Source of the DNA: Paenibacillus_AB hodogayensis
Lineage (GTDB): Bacteria > Bacillota > Bacilli > Paenibacillales > NBRC-103111
Direction of reading: 5' to 3'
Assembly: GCF_039536325.1 (NCBI RefSeq)
Contig: NZ_BAAAYO010000007.1
Location: 1-64,000 of the forward strand
DNA length: 64,000 bases
This document shows positions 23,694 through 32,534 of the stretch, one piece after another (the stretch's first letter is position 1; the number at the start of each line of letters is the position of its first letter). A program made the position numbers and the translations under genes. The notes beneath the pieces are model-generated. The model made no database searches, was not told the DNA's origin, and saw only the letters and a program-made list of their open reading frames with translations.

Positions 23694-24530
23694 TTGACGG
23701 AACGGCGTACGGCCATCGACTGGTTTTGGCGAATCGTGCTGATCGTCTGGTCGCTGACGATTTTATTCCCGCTCGCTTGGGTTTTGTACGAGTCGCTGAA
23801 GACGAACCAGGAATTTTTCCAGAACGTATGGGCATTTCCGGAAACGCTCAAGTGGAGCAACTATAAAACGGCCTGGGACAAATACAATTTGGGCGGAGCC
23901 ATGCTCAACACGCTGTATTACGTAGGGGTGAGCCTCGTTCTCGGCACATTCTTAACGACATTAAATGCTTACGCGCTGACCCGTATGGAATTCAAGGGCC
24001 GGAAGCTGGTGTGGGGCGTCATTATGCTATCGCTGTTTTTGCCGGGGATCAACGCCCTCATTCCGCAATACGTGCTGATGCGCGACTTGCATTTGACGAA
24101 TAGCTTGACCGGGTTGATCATACTCGACAGCTTCGGAGAGAGCGTCTTCTTCCTTATGCTGCTCGGCGGGTTTATGCAATCGCTTCCGAAGGAGCTGGAG
24201 GAGAGCGGGACGATGGACGGCGCTTCGTTGTTCCAGGTGTTCGGCCGCATTATCGTTCCGTTGGCGATGCCGGGCATCGTGACGGTGGCGATATTCAAGT
24301 TCCTCGGCTTGTACAACAATTTTCTCGGACCGTTCATTTACTTGAGCGATCCGAAGAAGTACACGATCGGCGTCAATATGTACCAAGCCGACCAGATGAT
24401 GCAGTATACGGCGGACTGGGTTACGATGTTTGCCGGGGTGATGATCGCGATGGTGCCTTCGGTGCTGATGTACGTATTTTGCCAGCGTTGGATTATGGAA
24501 GGCGCCACGATGGGCGCGGTGAAAGGTTGA
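23694..24530 (+). CDS. Sugar ABC transporter permease (MalG-like)
   Basis: Six-helix permease of 278 residues, second subunit of the importer. The EAA segment is EESGTMDGASLFQVFGRIIV, and the C-terminus is the family-typical IMEGATMGAVKG. I choose TTG 23694 as the start: GGGAGGT precedes it by seven bases, while the upstream in-frame GTG 23685 lies inside that ribosome site. It follows its partner by about 40 bases. A terminator lies about 80 bases after the stop, so the operon is binding protein plus two permeases. Confidence 0.92.
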   Translation: MTERRTAIDWFWRIVLIVWSLTILFPLAWVLYESLKTNQEFFQNVWAFPETLKWSNYKTAWDKYNLGGAMLNTLYYVGVSLVLGTFLTTLNAYALTRMEFKGRKLVWGVIMLSLFLPGINALIPQYVLMRDLHLTNSLTGLIILDSFGESVFFLMLLGGFMQSLPKELEESGTMDGASLFQVFGRIIVPLAMPGIVTVAIFKFLGLYNNFLGPFIYLSDPKKYTIGVNMYQADQMMQYTADWVTMFAGVMIAMVPSVLMYVFCQRWIMEGATMGAVKG

Positions 24531-24609
24531 TATCAGGATCAATCAGGCACAGCTGGCGTCCGCTTGATATCCCGGCCGCAGCTGGAGCAGGTTCTCGAAT
24601 GAAATTGGT

Positions 24610-24637
24610 CGGAGCGTTTAAAACGCTTCGGCTTTTT
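24610..24637 (+). terminator. Rho-independent terminator of sugar ABC operon
   Basis: CGGAGCGT (24610-24617) pairs with ACGCTTCG (24623-24630), including one G-T pair, loop TTAAA, followed by GCTTTTT. Confidence 0.75.
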
Positions 24638-24746
24638 CGTTTACCCGAAATCACGGTCTCGTGTGAAACAGGCTGCCGCTGGAAAATGGGCTCGCAACCC
24701 GCTATGATGGTAAAGTGTGGACTATACCTGAAAGGATGTGCCAGCC

Positions 24747-25808
24747 ATGGATTCACAAGCGAAGCGATTTTTGCTCGAGCTGCTTGCCACGCCTTCTCCA
24801 TCCGGCCAGGAATGGGACGTCCAGCGAAAATGGATCGATTACGTGAAGCCGTTCGCGCACGACGTCCGCACCGATATGGCGGGCAACGCCGTGGGCGTGC
24901 TGAACCCGGAGGCGCCGTTCAAAGTGCTGCTTGCCGGCCACTGCGACGAGATCGGGCTGATCGTCAGCCGAATCGACGATCGCGGCTTCATTTATGTGGA
25001 TGCGCTGGGCGGGATCAGCCCCAAGCTGGCCGTCGGCATGAAGGTGGACATACTCGGAACCGGGGGCCGACTGACTGGCGTATTCGGAGCGAATGCGCAG
25101 CACCACGGCGGGCTGAAGAACGATGTCGAATTCGACGATTTGTTCATCGATTGCGGGGCGGCGGGCAAGGAAGAGCTCGCGGGTATCGTGCAGGTCGGGG
25201 ATCTGGCGGTGTACAAGCGGGAGCCGGAGCTGCTGCGCAACGACCGGCTCTGCGGGCGCGGTCTGGACAACCGGACCGGCGCTTTTATCGTGGCGGAGAC
25301 GCTGCGACGGGCTGCGGCCAAAGGCGTCCGCGTCGGCGTTTATGCGGCAAGCACGGTCAATGAAGAAACGAATATGGGCGGCGCTTATTTCGCGGCTTCC
25401 GGCATTTCGCCGGATCTGGCGATCGCCGTCGACGTGACGTTCGCCACGGATTACCCGGGGGCCTCCTCGAAGCATCAGTCCGTCGTATTGGATGGAGGGC
25501 CGGTGCTTGCGAAGGGAGCGCCGATTAACCGGAAAGTCAACCGTCTGCTGGAGCATAGCGCGCAGAGGCTCGGCATCCCGCTGCAGCTGGAGCTGACTCC
25601 GCGCAAAACCGGCACCGATGCGGATATGATTCGCACGACGGGAAGAGGCGTACCGATTGCGCTCGTCTCGCTGCCGCTGCGCTACATGCATTCGCCGGTC
25701 GAAACGGTCAGCCTGAACGATATCGAGCAGGAGATCGAGCTGCTTACGGATGTGCTCGTGCACCTGACCGGCAGCGAGAATTTGAACCCGCTCTACGACG
25801 AGCTGTAG
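24747..25808 (+). CDS. M42-family metallo-aminopeptidase
   Basis: Cytoplasmic dinuclear-metal aminopeptidase of 353 residues, a family that forms tetrahedral dodecamers and trims peptides. Metal ligands and catalytic residues are recognisable: LAGHCDEIG (His), GRGLDNRTG (Asp), STVNEETNMGG (catalytic Glu pair), IAVDVTFATD (Asp) and YMHSPVE (His). The N-terminus FLLELLATPSPSGQEWDVQR is typical. ATG 24747 follows AAGGA by about ten bases; an upstream in-frame GTG at 24738 is too close to that site. It is followed by an exported phosphoesterase, 27 bases later. Some family members are annotated as glucanases, a label not supported here. Confidence 0.92.
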   Translation: MDSQAKRFLLELLATPSPSGQEWDVQRKWIDYVKPFAHDVRTDMAGNAVGVLNPEAPFKVLLAGHCDEIGLIVSRIDDRGFIYVDALGGISPKLAVGMKVDILGTGGRLTGVFGANAQHHGGLKNDVEFDDLFIDCGAAGKEELAGIVQVGDLAVYKREPELLRNDRLCGRGLDNRTGAFIVAETLRRAAAKGVRVGVYAASTVNEETNMGGAYFAASGISPDLAIAVDVTFATDYPGASSKHQSVVLDGGPVLAKGAPINRKVNRLLEHSAQRLGIPLQLELTPRKTGTDADMIRTTGRGVPIALVSLPLRYMHSPVETVSLNDIEQEIELLTDVLVHLTGSENLNPLYDEL

Positions 25809-25835
25809 AAGCGGACGGCTGCGGAGGAAAAGGGC

Positions 25836-26900
25836 ATGAACCGGAGAACGTTTCTGAAAAGATCGGCCGCAGCGGCTTTCATGGCGGTCGTCACCGCCGG
25901 CGGATTATGGAACTACAGGCTGAACGCGCCCCGTGATACGGAGGAGGACGAAGCCGATGCATTCGGCGATCTGCCGCACGGGATCAAGGGCGAGCGAGCG
26001 GAGATCGGCAATCCGAACGACGGCTCGGGTGCGGCGCTGTCTTTTTTCGTCTTAAGCGATCTGCACGTGAACAGCGGGGTCGCAACCCCAGGGGACAATC
26101 TGCGCCGGGCGTTCGACGATATGCTCGCCTTCGAGTCCAAGATCCAGGCGGTGCTTATTACCGGGGATGTAACCGAGTCGGGCACGGATAAAGATTACGC
26201 GCAATTCCGCAGCATTATGAAGGACTACAAGCTGCCGCCGGTATACGCCAATATGGGCAATCACGACTACTACCGCATATGGATCAACAAAGCAGGAGCG
26301 TGGAGCAAGGAAACGGCGCCTAACGGCATGACCGATGCAAGTTCCCGCGAAGCGTTTATGAAGCATTTCCGGCTCGACAAGCCGTATTCGGAAGTATTGC
26401 TCAACGGCTGCCGCGTCCTGCTGCTGTCGCAAGAGGCTTACGTGCAGGAAAAGCCGGAAGTCATCGAGGGCGCCTGGTATTCCGACGAGCAGCTGGCTTG
26501 GTTGAAGGATCGATTGGCCGAGCGGCAGGACCGCAAGCCGGCGTTCGTCATGATTCACCAGCCGCTGCCGGCGATCGGCCAGAACGGCGGCACCCATTCG
26601 CTGATCCGCGCGAAGGAGTTCCGCGACATTTTAAAGCCTCATCCGAACGTATTCGTCTTTTCCGGCCATACGCATCAGGACTTGCAGAACGGTCGGGAGC
26701 ATTACATCAAGGAGACGTTTCACTGGTTTCATAATTCCTCGGTAGGCCGGGTGCTGGACGTACAATACCAGCCGCTCCGCGAGCATGTCGCCCAAGGATT
26801 ATATGTACAAGTGTTCGCGGACAAGGTCGTCGTCAGGGGCCGGGAATTTATCGGGCGGAGTTGGATTAAGGAAGCGTCATGGACCGTAAAGCTGGTCTGA
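25836..26900 (+). CDS. Tat-exported metallophosphoesterase
   Basis: Calcineurin-like phosphoesterase of 354 residues. The N-terminus MNRRTFLKRSAAAAFMAVVT is a twin-arginine signal, so the folded metalloenzyme should be exported by Tat. Metal-binding motifs are complete: LSDLHVN, ITGDVTESG, MGNHDYYR, MIHQP and FSGHTHQD. It lies 27 bases after the M42 gene and may share its transcript. The only Tat component in the window is tatA at 11934. PhoD-like phosphodiesterase activity is possible, but the sequence belongs to the general calcineurin group, and the substrate is open. Confidence 0.92.
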   Translation: MNRRTFLKRSAAAAFMAVVTAGGLWNYRLNAPRDTEEDEADAFGDLPHGIKGERAEIGNPNDGSGAALSFFVLSDLHVNSGVATPGDNLRRAFDDMLAFESKIQAVLITGDVTESGTDKDYAQFRSIMKDYKLPPVYANMGNHDYYRIWINKAGAWSKETAPNGMTDASSREAFMKHFRLDKPYSEVLLNGCRVLLLSQEAYVQEKPEVIEGAWYSDEQLAWLKDRLAERQDRKPAFVMIHQPLPAIGQNGGTHSLIRAKEFRDILKPHPNVFVFSGHTHQDLQNGREHYIKETFHWFHNSSVGRVLDVQYQPLREHVAQGLYVQVFADKVVVRGREFIGRSWIKEASWTVKLV

Positions 26901-26961
26901 TAGGGCAACGCACGCAGGGGACTTTTTTTACATTTCCATTAAAAATGAAGGAGTGGCACAT

Positions 26962-27543
26962 ATGAACGTATGGGAAGCGATAAGCGGACGCAGATCGGTT
27001 GGCGCAGTGACGGAGGAGCCGATTGAGAGGGAGAAGATCGAGCAGGTGCTGGAAGCCGGCAATTGGGCGCCCTGTCATCATTTGACCGAGCCTTGGCGGT
27101 TTTACGTCATGACCGGGGAAGGGCGCGGCGTGCTGGCCAAGGCGTATGCCGATATCGCGCTGGAGCAGGCGCTGGCTAAAGGGCCGGTAGAGAACGAGGA
27201 AGAGTTCCGGACGAAACAGGGGGCCAAGGCGTACCGCTCGCCTGTCGTCATCGCCGTAGCGGTATCGCCAAGCGACAAGCCGCAAGCGGTGCTGGTGGAA
27301 GAAATGGCGGCCGCTCATGCCGCCGTGCAAAATATGCTGTTGGCCGCTCATGCGCTCGGGCTGGGGGCGGTATGGAGAACGGGAGATCCGATGTATCACC
27401 CGACGATGCAGAAGGCATTCGGCCTGCAGGAAGGCGAGCAGCTTGTCTCCTTCGTATACTTGGGCGTTCCGAAGCTTCCTTTGCCGGTAAAAACGCGTGG
27501 GCCGGTGCAGGACAAGACGGTATGGATCGACAAAGCCGACTAG
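26962..27543 (+). CDS. Nitroreductase-family protein
   Basis: FMN-dependent oxidoreductase of 193 residues. The N-terminal VWEAISGRRSVGAVTEEPIE carries the family's R-R-S FMN contact. ENWAP is replaced by AGNWAPCHHLTEPWRF, and the C-terminal LGLGAVWRTGDPMYHP matches the second FMN segment of the YdjA-like subgroup. AAGGAG stands eight bases before ATG 26962. It has its own downstream terminator. Electron acceptor unknown; YdjA-type enzymes are small homodimers. Confidence 0.9.
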   Translation: MNVWEAISGRRSVGAVTEEPIEREKIEQVLEAGNWAPCHHLTEPWRFYVMTGEGRGVLAKAYADIALEQALAKGPVENEEEFRTKQGAKAYRSPVVIAVAVSPSDKPQAVLVEEMAAAHAAVQNMLLAAHALGLGAVWRTGDPMYHPTMQKAFGLQEGEQLVSFVYLGVPKLPLPVKTRGPVQDKTVWIDKAD

Positions 27544-27672
27544 GACAAAGGCAGACTTCGTCCCGATTCCGCCTGAAGACGCCCGGAATCGACGGCGCCG
27601 GACAGCAGGTGGTCGGATCGGTACGCATTTTAGCGACTTTTGCGCTTGCCCGGGAAATTGGAAATCGTATTG

Positions 27673-27706
27673 CCGGAGACGATGGTCTCCGGTTCTTTGT
27701 TTTTTC
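27673..27706 (+). terminator. Rho-independent terminator after nitroreductase
   Basis: CCGGAGAC (27673-27680) pairs with GTCTCCGG (27685-27692), loop GATG, followed by TTCTTTGTTTTTT. Confidence 0.8.
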
Positions 27707-27778
27707 CTTGCAAATCTGCCGCGTTTCATTCCCGAAGGGATGGCTTTGCTGCTCCGTTAGCTTGTTTCAACTCCTCAT

Positions 27779-27805
27779 ATCCGTTAAAAAAAACGGATGT
27801 TTTTG
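27779..27805 (+). terminator. Second terminator-like hairpin
   Basis: ATCCGTT (27779-27785) pairs with AACGGAT (27792-27798) across an A-rich loop, then GTTTTTG. Together with the hairpin at 27673 it isolates the downstream sugar operon. Apart from these, the cre-like site and the -10 box, 27544-27918 holds no gene I can support. Confidence 0.55.
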
Positions 27806-27824
27806 AAATGGAGTCGGATGGTAT

Positions 27825-27848
27825 CGCTTACATGTAAGCGTTTATAAT
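27825..27848 (+). promoter_or_regulatory. cre-like palindromic operator overlapping a TATAAT box
   Basis: CGCTTACATGTAAGCG (27825-27840) is a perfect 16-bp palindrome. Overlapping it, TGTAAGCGTTTATA (27833-27846) matches the catabolite-response element TGWAARCGYTTWNC at 13 of 14 positions. TATAAT (27843-27848) is directly embedded, about 70 bases before the binding-protein gene, so CcpA or a LacI-type repressor bound here would block initiation. No good -35 box is visible. Confidence 0.75.
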
Positions 27849-27918
27849 AAGAGCAACACGGCATACCCTGCAGGCGTTCGTGGAACGGTAAACGAGGATA
27901 CGGAAAGAGGGGACTCGA

Positions 27919-29247
27919 ATGACAACGAAATGGATCAAATCGGCGCTGGCGGCAGGCATCGCCTCCGGCCTTGCGCTCACCGCCGCAGGCTGCGGGTCAT
28001 CGGGCACGGGAAATCAAGCTAATTCCGGAACGAACGCGCCGAGCACGAATACGAAAAAAGAGCCGGTCACTTTGTCCATCATGTACAACTGGACGAGTCC
28101 GAATGTGGACAACGGCATTTATAAAGATCGCATCAAACAATTCCAGGCGGATAACCCGGATATTAAAATCGATGAAGAAGGCGTGCCTTCCGAACAATAC
28201 CGGACGAAGCTGCGTACGCTGGCTGCGGGCAAGAAGCTGCCCGACATGTTCATTTTGTTCCCGGGCGTCGAGATGGAGCCGCTCGTCTCGGGCGGTGTGT
28301 TGATGCCAATTGACGAAATTATGGGCACATGGAAAGGGATACTGCCCGACGACGCGCTGGCGGGCTTCAAATCGGACGGCAAACAGTACGCGCTTCCGGC
28401 AAAGCAGACGTTCGTGGATATCGTCTATTACAACAAAGAGCTTTTGGCCAAAGTCGGCTACAACCAGTTCCCCACAACGTACGCCGATCTGATCGAGCTG
28501 ATCAAGAAGCTGAAGGCCGCGGGCATTACGCCGCTGGCGCTCGGCAACAAAGACCGCTGGCCGCTGCAATCGTCGTGGATGTCGGCCATCGGGGACCGGT
28601 TCACGGGAAGCGACTTCTTGTACAAGGTCAACAAGGGCGAAGCGAAATATACCGATCCGGATTTTATCAAGGCGCTGAACGTGATTGAGGAGTTCACGAA
28701 GCTCGATGCGTTCAACTCCGATCTGAATACGATGGACGTCGTGCAGGTGCAGGACTACTTCATGCAAGGCAAAGCGGCCATCCATATTACTAGCTCGACA
28801 ATCGATTCCAAATTCCGCCACGAAAATCCGAAAGGCGACAATTTCGGCATCGCGCTGTTCCCGTCCGTGGAAGGCGGCAAAGGCGATCCGAAGAAAAGCG
28901 CGGGCGTCATTCAATACGGAATCGGCCTGAATGCGAAGCTGGATGGCGACAAGAAAGCCGCCGCCTTAAAGTTCATGCAATATTTTTACGGCAAAGAGCT
29001 GTATCAGACGCTGCTCAAGAAAGGCATCGTCGTACCGGCCCGCGTGGATCTGCCTGCGGAGACGAGTAAATATTTGAAGGAAATGATGGAGCTGACCGGC
29101 AAGGGGACCGCTCCGGTATTCGATTCGGTAGCGCCGATCGCGGTCAAGGACGTATTCGAGAACGGACTGCAAGCGATCACGACCAAGCAGAAGACGGCCG
29201 AGCAGGTCGCGAAGGAAATGCAGGCGGCACAGGATAAAGCCAAATAA
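27919..29247 (+). CDS. Carbohydrate ABC transporter substrate-binding lipoprotein
   Basis: Lipoprotein of 442 residues. Lipobox TAAGC (Cys25), a Ser/Asn/Gly tether, then a family 1 sugar-binding fold (ITPLALGNKDRWPLQSSWM, YFMQGKAAIHITSSTI). AGAGGGGA precedes ATG 27919. It heads an operon that continues with an isomerase, an oxidoreductase, an MFS carrier and two permeases. The cre-like palindrome upstream implies control by carbon status, and the kinase/response regulator pair at the 3' end may give specific induction. A hairpin follows the gene. Confidence 0.92.
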   Translation: MTTKWIKSALAAGIASGLALTAAGCGSSGTGNQANSGTNAPSTNTKKEPVTLSIMYNWTSPNVDNGIYKDRIKQFQADNPDIKIDEEGVPSEQYRTKLRTLAAGKKLPDMFILFPGVEMEPLVSGGVLMPIDEIMGTWKGILPDDALAGFKSDGKQYALPAKQTFVDIVYYNKELLAKVGYNQFPTTYADLIELIKKLKAAGITPLALGNKDRWPLQSSWMSAIGDRFTGSDFLYKVNKGEAKYTDPDFIKALNVIEEFTKLDAFNSDLNTMDVVQVQDYFMQGKAAIHITSSTIDSKFRHENPKGDNFGIALFPSVEGGKGDPKKSAGVIQYGIGLNAKLDGDKKAAALKFMQYFYGKELYQTLLKKGIVVPARVDLPAETSKYLKEMMELTGKGTAPVFDSVAPIAVKDVFENGLQAITTKQKTAEQVAKEMQAAQDKAK

Positions 29248-29282
29248 ACATCATTGCGGGCAACAGCACTAACGACCGCGGC

Positions 29283-29315
29283 GCGCCGCTTTCCGGCACA
29301 GTACCGAAGCGGCGC
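29283..29315 (+). other. Intercistronic hairpin after binding-protein gene
   Basis: GCGCCGCTT (29283-29291) pairs with AAGCGGCGC (29307-29315), with a further CGG/CCG pairing inside the loop and no T run. As at 22642, it probably sets the ratio of binding protein to the downstream products. Confidence 0.55.
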
Positions 29316-29348
29316 AAGACGCGCGGCGGTTCAGGCGGAGGGATCATG

Positions 29349-30161
29349 ATGGATATATCGCTTGGCGCTTTCTCGTTCTGGGGCGAGATCAGTGCAGGCC
29401 GGATGAACGTCTTCGGCTATCTGGAAACGGTGAAGCACCGTTACGGCCTCGAAACGGTCGACTTATGGAACGGCCTTTACGAGGAGCGTTCCGAATACGT
29501 GTGGACGCCGGCAAACGACGAGGTGCTTCACGACATTCGCGCGGCGCTGGAGGAACGAAGACTGCGGTTATCGAACATCGCCATAGACAGGGCGCATGTA
29601 TGGGAGCCCGACGAGCAGGTGCGTGCGGCGCTGAAATCCAACGCGCTGCGGCAAATCCGGGCAGCGCATCTGCTGAAGGCGAAGACGATCCGGATCGACG
29701 CCTGTTACCGCAACACGGAGACGATGACGGAGGACGCCTTCGCCTACACGGTCGATACGTTTCGCGAATATGCGGAACTGGCGGCCAGCTGCGGGATGCG
29801 CGTAGGACCGGAAAATCATATGGGGCAATCCACCGATGCCCGCTGGATGAAGCGGCTGGCGGAAGCCGTCGATCATCCCGCATTCGGCATCTTGCTGCAT
29901 CTCGGACGTTGGAAGGAGGGCAGCGGGGGGGACGGCGACGTAGCCGCGCATGCCTACCACATTCATGTGGACATCCGCACGCTGAACGAACGAAGCTTGC
30001 CGGAGAAGGCGCATCTGCTGCTTGCCGATGGTTACGCCGGGGACTGGGCCGTCGAATACAATCCTTCGGCAAACCCGTACGATGAGATCGGGTGGGCGCT
30101 GGCCGATGTGCAGAAAACGGTGTTAGCCGAAAAAGGCAACCTTGCTAAAACAAATAGTTAA
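29349..30161 (+). CDS. Sugar phosphate isomerase/epimerase-like TIM-barrel protein
   Basis: Xylose-isomerase-like TIM barrel of 270 residues. Recognisable segments are LETVDLWNGLYEERSEYVWT, RIDACYRNTETMTEDAF, VGPENHMGQSTDARWMKR (metal-binding Glu and His) and AYHIHVDIRTL (His). Members of this group isomerise or epimerise sugars or inositols, often with a Gfo/Idh/MocA enzyme such as the next gene. ATG 29349 has GGAGGG six bases upstream; the adjacent ATG 29346 is too close. It acts in the cytoplasm on the transported sugar or its oxidation product. The substrate is not deducible. Confidence 0.85.
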   Translation: MDISLGAFSFWGEISAGRMNVFGYLETVKHRYGLETVDLWNGLYEERSEYVWTPANDEVLHDIRAALEERRLRLSNIAIDRAHVWEPDEQVRAALKSNALRQIRAAHLLKAKTIRIDACYRNTETMTEDAFAYTVDTFREYAELAASCGMRVGPENHMGQSTDARWMKRLAEAVDHPAFGILLHLGRWKEGSGGDGDVAAHAYHIHVDIRTLNERSLPEKAHLLLADGYAGDWAVEYNPSANPYDEIGWALADVQKTVLAEKGNLAKTNS

Positions 30162-30200
30162 TATCATTAAATATATACAATCAGCACCTGGAGGATGGGA

Positions 30201-31343
30201 GTGGAACGGAAAATGGAACGTGTCCGGATCGGCATTATCGGAGCCGGTATTATCGGAAAGAGCCATATGGAGCAATATGCGGCGATTGACGGCGCGGAGC
30301 TGGTTGCCGTCTGCGATATTAATGAAGCGGCGGCCGCTCAGGCGGCGGGACAATACGGCATTCCTCATCTGTACGCGGATATCCGCGCGATGCTTGCCCG
30401 CGACGATCTGGATGCCGTGGACGTCTGTCTGCACAATAACTTCCATGCTCCGGTCGCCATTGCGGCGATGCGGGCAGGCAAGCACGTCTATTGCGAGAAG
30501 CCGATCGCGGGAACGTATGCGGACGGCCGGGCGATGAGCGAGGCGGCGGAGGAGACGGGCAAGAAGCTGCACGTTCAGCTGAGTACGCTGTACAAGAAGG
30601 AAACGAAGGCGGCGAAGTCGCTGATCGATGCCGGCTCGCTGGGTAAGCTGTACCATGCGCGCTCCAACGGGTTCCGCCGGCGCGGCCGGCCTTTCGTGGA
30701 CGGCTTCGGCGCGGCGCCGTTTACGCGCAAGGAAACGGCAGGAGGCGGCGCGCTGCTCGATATGGGCGTGTATCACATCGCCCAGCTGCTTTATTTGCTC
30801 GGAACCCCGGACATATCCCGGATAACCGGCAAGCTGTATCAGGAGATGGAGATGGATGCGGCGCGACGGGAAAGCAGCGGCTTCGATGTCGAGGAGCTGG
30901 CGCTCGGCTTTGTCACCTTCCGCGACGGACTGACGATGGACATCAACGAAGCGTGGTCGGTTCACCTGGGCGGCTACGAAGGAAGCAGCATCGTCGGCTC
31001 CAAGGGCGGCATCCGGCTGCCGGCTTACGATTCAGCCAAGCCGACGGCCCCGTTCAGCTTTCATACGACAATCGCCGATCTCGACCTCGACAGCACGCTC
31101 GATATGGACCGGATGGACATTCGCCGTCACCGGATGAATCCGAATGAGGACGCTTACGATTCGTCGCAGCAGCATTGGATAGCAGCTTTGCAGGGAAGGG
31201 TCGAGCTGCTGCCTACCGCGCGGATCGCTCTCGATACGATGCTGATCAGCGAAGGCATCTATGCGGCAGATGCGAGAGGCGGCGAGGTAAACGCGGAGGA
31301 AGTCCGCGCCTTGTCCCGGTCGGCCGCGGTTCCTATGGGATGA
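30201..31343 (+). CDS. Gfo/Idh/MocA-family NAD(P)-dependent oxidoreductase
   Basis: Cytoplasmic dehydrogenase of 380 residues acting on a sugar or cyclitol. The Rossmann motif is IGIIGAGIIGKSHMEQYAA near the N-terminus, and CEKPIAGTYADGR carries the family's E-K-P. GALLDMGVYHIAQLLYLLG holds the catalytic D-x-x-x-H. I choose GTG 30201 (GGAGG six bases before); ATG 30195 is adjacent to that site and ATG 30213 is another option. Its stop overlaps the MFS gene by ATGA. Placed with the isomerase gene, it suggests oxidation and isomerisation of the imported sugar. Confidence 0.9.
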   Translation: MERKMERVRIGIIGAGIIGKSHMEQYAAIDGAELVAVCDINEAAAAQAAGQYGIPHLYADIRAMLARDDLDAVDVCLHNNFHAPVAIAAMRAGKHVYCEKPIAGTYADGRAMSEAAEETGKKLHVQLSTLYKKETKAAKSLIDAGSLGKLYHARSNGFRRRGRPFVDGFGAAPFTRKETAGGGALLDMGVYHIAQLLYLLGTPDISRITGKLYQEMEMDAARRESSGFDVEELALGFVTFRDGLTMDINEAWSVHLGGYEGSSIVGSKGGIRLPAYDSAKPTAPFSFHTTIADLDLDSTLDMDRMDIRRHRMNPNEDAYDSSQQHWIAALQGRVELLPTARIALDTMLISEGIYAADARGGEVNAEEVRALSRSAAVPMG

Positions 31344-32521
31344 AGGTACTTAAAGCGTATACTTTTGCCGTCTACGGGGCGATGGCCGTCCTGTTCACGT
31401 TCTTGCCCTTGTATTTCCGGGATATCGGACTGTCCAAGATCGAGATCGGACTCATTATGGCCGGAGGGCCGCTCATCTCGATTATCGGCAACCCGTTCTG
31501 GGGCTACTGGAGCGATCGTTTGCAAAATATCAGGCTCGTGCTCCTTCTGATGATGGCCGGCAATTTCATCGCCTCCCAGACGGTATTCCAGGCTTCGGGC
31601 GTGACGGCCATCTCGCTGGCCATGCTGTTGTTCTTCTTCTTTCAAAGCTCGTTGTTCTCGCAAAGCAACAGTCTGATCCTGAATGCCATCGAAGGGACGG
31701 GGAAACGCTTCGGCTCGTTCCGCTCGTGGGGGTCGTTCGGCTGGTCGGTCGTGGCGGTGGCCGCGGCGCCTTTGCTGGGCGGACTCGGGATCGGCAAGCT
31801 CGGCTACGTATACGGCGCCATGCTGCTCGCCTCGATCGGCATCGGCTTCCTGCTTCCGCGCGGAGGGAGCGCCGGTAGGGGAGCGGCTTTCTCGCTGCGC
31901 GATTACGGCCGCGTGTTCGGCAACAAAACGCTGGTCGCGTTTTTCGCGCTGGGGGTGCTGATTTCCGTACCGAACTCGGTGAACTCCACGTTCGTCTCGC
32001 TGCGCATGTCGGAGCTAGGCGGTTCGGAGACGTTGATCGGCTGGTCCGTGTTTTTGTCCACGGTGCTTGAGGTGCCTGCTTTTCTGCTGTTCGACCGATG
32101 GACCGGAAAGAAGCCTGGCGCCATGATCGGCTTGCTGTCGGCGGCGAGCGTCCTGTTCGCCGTTCGCTGGCTGTTCATGTCCACCGTGCAGAGCGCCGTT
32201 CCGGTCATTTGGATTCAGATGAGCCACTGCGTCACATTCGGCTGTTACTACTATTTCGGTACCCAGCTGACCGCCAAGCTCGTGCCCGCCCAATATCGCG
32301 CTTCCGGCCAGGCTGTATATGCCTTGACCTGGAACGGACTGTCCGGCATGATTGCCGGCTTGGTCGGAGGCTGGCTGCTGCAAGAGATGGGCCCGCGCTT
32401 CCTGTATACGGGCGGCGCGATCGTATCGGCGCTTGGCGCAGTCGGCTTCTGGATGCTGTGGAGAAGCGTCCGCCGCGCCGAGAGGCAGCCTGCCGGCAGA
32501 GCGCCAGCCATTCCATCTTGA
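31340..32521 (+). CDS. Major facilitator superfamily transporter (MFS_1-like)
   Basis: Twelve-helix carrier of 393 residues. The N-terminus AYTFAVYGAMAVLFTFLPLY, the loop GYWSDRLQNIRLVLLLMMAG, and FGSFRSWGSFGWSVVAVAAA recall the LacY/HcaT-type group of proton-linked permeases for sugars, nucleosides or phenylpropionate. The ATG overlaps the previous stop. Its position inside an ABC sugar operon is unusual: it would give the locus a second transport route, or an exporter for a product. Longer in-frame readings (from 31175) extend into the preceding gene and are not used. Confidence 0.88.
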   Translation: MKVLKAYTFAVYGAMAVLFTFLPLYFRDIGLSKIEIGLIMAGGPLISIIGNPFWGYWSDRLQNIRLVLLLMMAGNFIASQTVFQASGVTAISLAMLLFFFFQSSLFSQSNSLILNAIEGTGKRFGSFRSWGSFGWSVVAVAAAPLLGGLGIGKLGYVYGAMLLASIGIGFLLPRGGSAGRGAAFSLRDYGRVFGNKTLVAFFALGVLISVPNSVNSTFVSLRMSELGGSETLIGWSVFLSTVLEVPAFLLFDRWTGKKPGAMIGLLSAASVLFAVRWLFMSTVQSAVPVIWIQMSHCVTFGCYYYFGTQLTAKLVPAQYRASGQAVYALTWNGLSGMIAGLVGGWLLQEMGPRFLYTGGAIVSALGAVGFWMLWRSVRRAERQPAGRAPAIPS

Positions 32522-32534
32522 AGGGGAGACGGTT

